DNA of 34,557 bases from positions 1 through 34,557 of the forward strand of contig DATDMG010000117.1 of assembly GCA_036518955.1 (NCBI GenBank). The letters are read 5' to 3'. Under the pieces are notes generated by a model that searched no databases, was not told where the DNA came from, and saw nothing but the letters and a program-made list of their open reading frames with translations. Of the stretch, positions 32,686-34,557 are shown one piece after another. This DNA is from DATDMG01 sp036518955. Its GTDB lineage: Bacteria > Actinomycetota > Actinomycetes > Actinomycetales > Kineosporiaceae. Position 1 is the stretch's first letter. Every line of letters starts with the position of its first letter. Made by a program: the position numbers and the translations under genes.

Positions 32686-33045
32686 ATGAGTGAGCGCGTC
32701 GAGCTGGAGAAGCTGCTGGAGGCCGCGGCCGGGTTCGGCACCGTCCCGATGCTGCTCACCACGGACGCCGACGGCCGGCCACGCGCGTCCGCGGTGTCCG
32801 TGACCTGGCACGGGATCAGCGCCCGGGTGCGCGCCGGGCGCAAGTCGGTCGCGAACGCGGCCGACCGGCACCTGGTGAGCCTGCTCTGGCCGGCGCCACC
32901 GGGGGAGCGGTTCGCACTCCTGGTGGACGGGATCGTGACCGCTGTCGAACCGGACGACGACCCGCGCACGGGCGGGTTCGTCACTGTCGAGGCGGTCGGC
33001 GGCATCCTGCACGTGGTGACCCGCCCGCACGGCCAACCGGCCTAG
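32686..33045 (+). CDS. Small pyridoxamine-5'-phosphate-oxidase-like FMN/F420-binding protein
   Basis: The 119-residue protein has the split-beta-barrel pattern of the PPOX family: GTVPMLLTTDADGRPRASAV at residues 17-36, WHGISARVRAGRKSVANAAD, and HLVSLLWPAPPGERFALLVD with GIVTAVE. Members bind FMN or F420 and act as small oxidoreductases. ATG 32686 lies nine bases after AGG; ATG 32677 is an alternative. The gene is divergent from the cysteine-desulfurase-like gene and convergent with the quinone oxidoreductase. The cofactor and substrate cannot be read from sequence. Confidence 0.75.
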   Translation: MSERVELEKLLEAAAGFGTVPMLLTTDADGRPRASAVSVTWHGISARVRAGRKSVANAADRHLVSLLWPAPPGERFALLVDGIVTAVEPDDDPRTGGFVTVEAVGGILHVVTRPHGQPA

Positions 33046-33097
33046 GCCGCCGGGCCCGGCGTCACCGGACCCCGCGCGGGTGGTGGGTGTTCCGGGG

Positions 33098-34078
33098 TCA
33101 GCGCACCCGGAGCAGCACCTTGCCCACGTGACCGGATTCCTCGACCAGGTGGTGCGCTTCGGCGACGGCCTCGAGCGGGTAGATCCGGTCGATGACCGGC
33201 CGTACCGCGCCGTCCGCGAGGAGCGGCCAGACGTGCTCGAGGACGCTCGCCACCACCGCCGCCTTCTCGGCCGGCGGCAGGGCACGCAGGGTGGTGGCAT
33301 GGACCGTCGCGCGTTTGGCCAGCAGCAGGCTCAGGTCGAGCTCGCCGGTCCGGCCGCCCTGCAACCCGATCACGACGAGGCGCCCTGACGTGGCGAGCGC
33401 CCGGACGTTGCGGGGGAGGTACCGCCCGCCCATGTTGTCGAGGATCACGTCGGCACCGCGGCCCGCGGTGGCCCGCCGGACCTCCTCGACGAAGTCCTGC
33501 TTCCGGTAGTCGATCAGAATCGTCGCCCCGAGTTCGGCGCAGCGCGCCAGCTTGGTCGCCGTCCCCGCGGTCACCGCCACGGTGGCGCCGACCTGCCGGG
33601 CGAGCTGCACCGCCATCGTGCCGATGCCGCTCGACCCGCCGTGCACGAGCAGCGTCTCACCGGGGCGCAGGCCGGCGAGCATCATCACGTTGCTCCAGAC
33701 GGTGCAGGTGACCTCGGGCAGGGCTGCGGCGTCGACGAGTGGGACGCCGTCGGGCACGGGCAGCAACTGCCCGACCGGGACGGCGACCCGTTCCGCGTAC
33801 CCACCGCCGGCCAGGAGGGCGCACGCCCGACCGCCCACCCCCCACCCCGAGACCTGCGGCCCGACCTCGACGACCGTGCCGCTCGCCTCGAGGCCCAGCC
33901 ACTGCGGTGCCCCGGGCGGCGGTGGGTAGAAGCCTTGCCGTTGCAGGATGTCGGCGCGGTTGACGGCGGTGGCCGCCACCTCGAGCACGACCTCGCCCGG
34001 CCCGGGGGTGGGCTCGGGGACGTCGGTCAGCGCGAGCATCTCGGGACCGCCCGGAGCGGTCACGACCACGGCTTTCAT
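33098..34078 (-). CDS. Zinc-independent NAD(P)H-quinone oxidoreductase (MDR family)
   Basis: The 326-residue medium-chain dehydrogenase/reductase has an N-terminal GroES-like domain (AVVVTAPGGPEMLALTDVPE, AVNRADILQRQGFYPPPPG, PQWLGLEASGTVVEVGP) and a Rossmann domain with VHGGSSGIGTMAVQLARQVG. The Cys/His zinc ligands of alcohol dehydrogenases are absent, and the YPPPPGAP and LGLEASG signatures are those of the PIG3/quinone-reductase branch (compare Rv3777). It reduces quinones or enones with NADPH in the cytosol. ATG 34078 is six bases after minus-strand TAGATT (leaderless). Confidence 0.92.
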   Translation of the reverse strand: MKAVVVTAPGGPEMLALTDVPEPTPGPGEVVLEVAATAVNRADILQRQGFYPPPPGAPQWLGLEASGTVVEVGPQVSGWGVGGRACALLAGGGYAERVAVPVGQLLPVPDGVPLVDAAALPEVTCTVWSNVMMLAGLRPGETLLVHGGSSGIGTMAVQLARQVGATVAVTAGTATKLARCAELGATILIDYRKQDFVEEVRRATAGRGADVILDNMGGRYLPRNVRALATSGRLVVIGLQGGRTGELDLSLLLAKRATVHATTLRALPPAEKAAVVASVLEHVWPLLADGAVRPVIDRIYPLEAVAEAHHLVEESGHVGKVLLRVR

Positions 34079-34084
34079 GGCACG

Positions 34085-34090
34085 AATCTA
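34085..34090 (-). promoter_or_regulatory. -10 box of a probable leaderless promoter (quinone oxidoreductase)
   Basis: Minus-strand TAGATT stands six bases before the ATG at 34078 with no ribosome binding site between. Confidence 0.5.
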
Positions 34091-34152
34091 GTGCTCCGCA
34101 CCCTGTGGCGGACCCCTGCCGGCTACTCGTGCACACGACCAGGGACGTGGTT

Positions 34153-34193
34153 TCCGTGCCGCCGTCGACCCTGGCGGTCGACGGCGGCACGGA
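34153..34193. terminator. Strong 17-bp hairpin, probable terminator of the MobA-like gene
   Basis: Arms 34153-34169 and 34177-34193 (core CCGTGCCGCCGTCGAC) are perfectly complementary with a 7-nt loop. On the minus strand it follows the stop of the MobA-like gene by about 105 bases and precedes the quinone oxidoreductase promoter, so it would insulate the two. There is no U-run. The interval 34194-34297 has markedly lower GC than the rest of the window and no gene. Confidence 0.55.
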
Positions 34194-34297
34194 GCTGGCG
34201 GGCCGGGACAGTGAAAACTAGTTGAATCCTTGTCGACCGGCTGAGTCCTACAGTAAGGCATCCCTCGGCAAAATGGTGTATTCAGCCAAGAACTACG

Positions 34298-34557
34298 TTA
34301 CGTAGTGGTGTCGTGGCAATCCGAAGGCTGGCTCGAGGCCTCGATGAAGCGTTCAGCCGTGGCCGCGTCCTCGGCGGTGTCGAGGTCCAGGGCTTCGGCG
34401 TGACCGACCGGCACCTCCACGATGCGCAGTCCTTCGGTGATGGTACGTAATGAGCAGCCGACGACGTCGAGCCCGGCCAGTCGGGCCCGCAGGGCCCGCT
34501 CCCGGTAGACGGCGAGAAGCGGCTGCCGGCGTCCGTCCGGATCGCGGCCCAGGGCGG
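34298..34557 (-). CDS. MobA-like molybdenum cofactor guanylyltransferase, C-terminal part only
   Basis: The frame runs off the right edge; the last 85 residues are visible. They read DPDGRRQPLLAVYRERALRA, SLRTITEGLRIVEVPVGHAE and ALDLDTAEDAATAERF, a pattern typical of the C-terminus of MobA/MobA-like NTP transferases (DGRxQPL, the VEVP strand, DxDTxEDL). These enzymes attach GMP or CMP to the molybdenum cofactor. The stop TAA is at 34298-34300, inside an actacg/cgtagt inverted repeat. The catalytic N-terminal LAGGxSxRMG motif lies outside the window, so specificity is uncertain. Confidence 0.75.
   Translation of the reverse strand, partial: ALGRDPDGRRQPLLAVYRERALRARLAGLDVVGCSLRTITEGLRIVEVPVGHAEALDLDTAEDAATAERFIEASSQPSDCHDTTT

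Noticed and set aside
34198..34297. Lower-GC interval as a sign of horizontal insertion or an attachment site
   Set aside because: It is only about 100 bp, with no tRNA, integrase or direct repeats; a promoter/terminator spacer is the simpler reading.

Overview
This window is a very GC-rich chromosomal segment of an actinobacterium. Evidence includes many GTG starts, TANNNT-type -10 boxes six to eight bases before start codons, polyprenol-phosphomannose-type mannosyltransferases, an FHA/PP2C phospho-signalling pair, a bacterial proteasome activator (Bpa) and an Excalibur-domain protein. From memory, bpa, a cysteine-desulfurase-like protein and a quinone oxidoreductase lie close together in Mycobacterium tuberculosis (Rv3780, Rv3778c, Rv3777), so Pseudonocardiales/Mycobacteriales is likely. 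The genus cannot be fixed from sequence alone. I saw no tRNA, rRNA, insertion sequence or CRISPR array.

Layout. 84-1898: serine beta-lactamase-like hydrolase. 1941-7743: cell-envelope glycosylation block with a GT2 transferase, two polytopic mannosyltransferase-like proteins and a large phosphatase-like membrane protein, with overlapping 3' ends. 7652-10680: an MFS exporter behind an XRE-TPR regulator, and a divergent 34-residue exported micropeptide. 10697-11040: non-coding, with strong hairpins. 11041-14359: diacylglycerol-kinase-like protein, serS and a Cof-type HAD phosphatase. 14428-16848: possible leaderless uORF, FHA protein, PP2C phosphatase. 16907-21612: subtilase, M50B-like and CPBP membrane proteases, Excalibur protein. 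21756-25341: alpha/beta-hydrolase membrane protein, solo CBM48 protein, NERD protein. 25489-28714: flippase-like protein, Trp leader/attenuator, broken trpE-trpG fusion. 28777-34078: glutamate-receptor-like channel, second HAD phosphatase, bpa, cysteine-desulfurase-like protein, FMN-binding protein, quinone oxidoreductase. 34298-34557: 3' end of a MobA-like gene.

The most interesting unit is 7652-10680. A regulator with an N-terminal XRE helix-turn-helix and a long TPR-like tail is followed after 27 bp by an MFS exporter. It faces, across a 212-bp intergenic region with a 14-bp-stem inverted repeat and repeated ATGAC/GTCAT half-sites, a Phr-like micropeptide gene with an excellent ribosome binding site. 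The peptide has a Sec-type signal and a predicted C-terminal pentapeptide NTLCC. This is the architecture of an RRNPP-type peptide quorum-sensing system, which to my knowledge is poorly described in Actinobacteria. Second in interest are the attenuator-controlled trpEG locus, apparently inactivated by an internal out-of-frame deletion, and a prokaryotic glutamate-receptor homologue whose K+-channel-type filter reads DFGVGD instead of TVGYGD.
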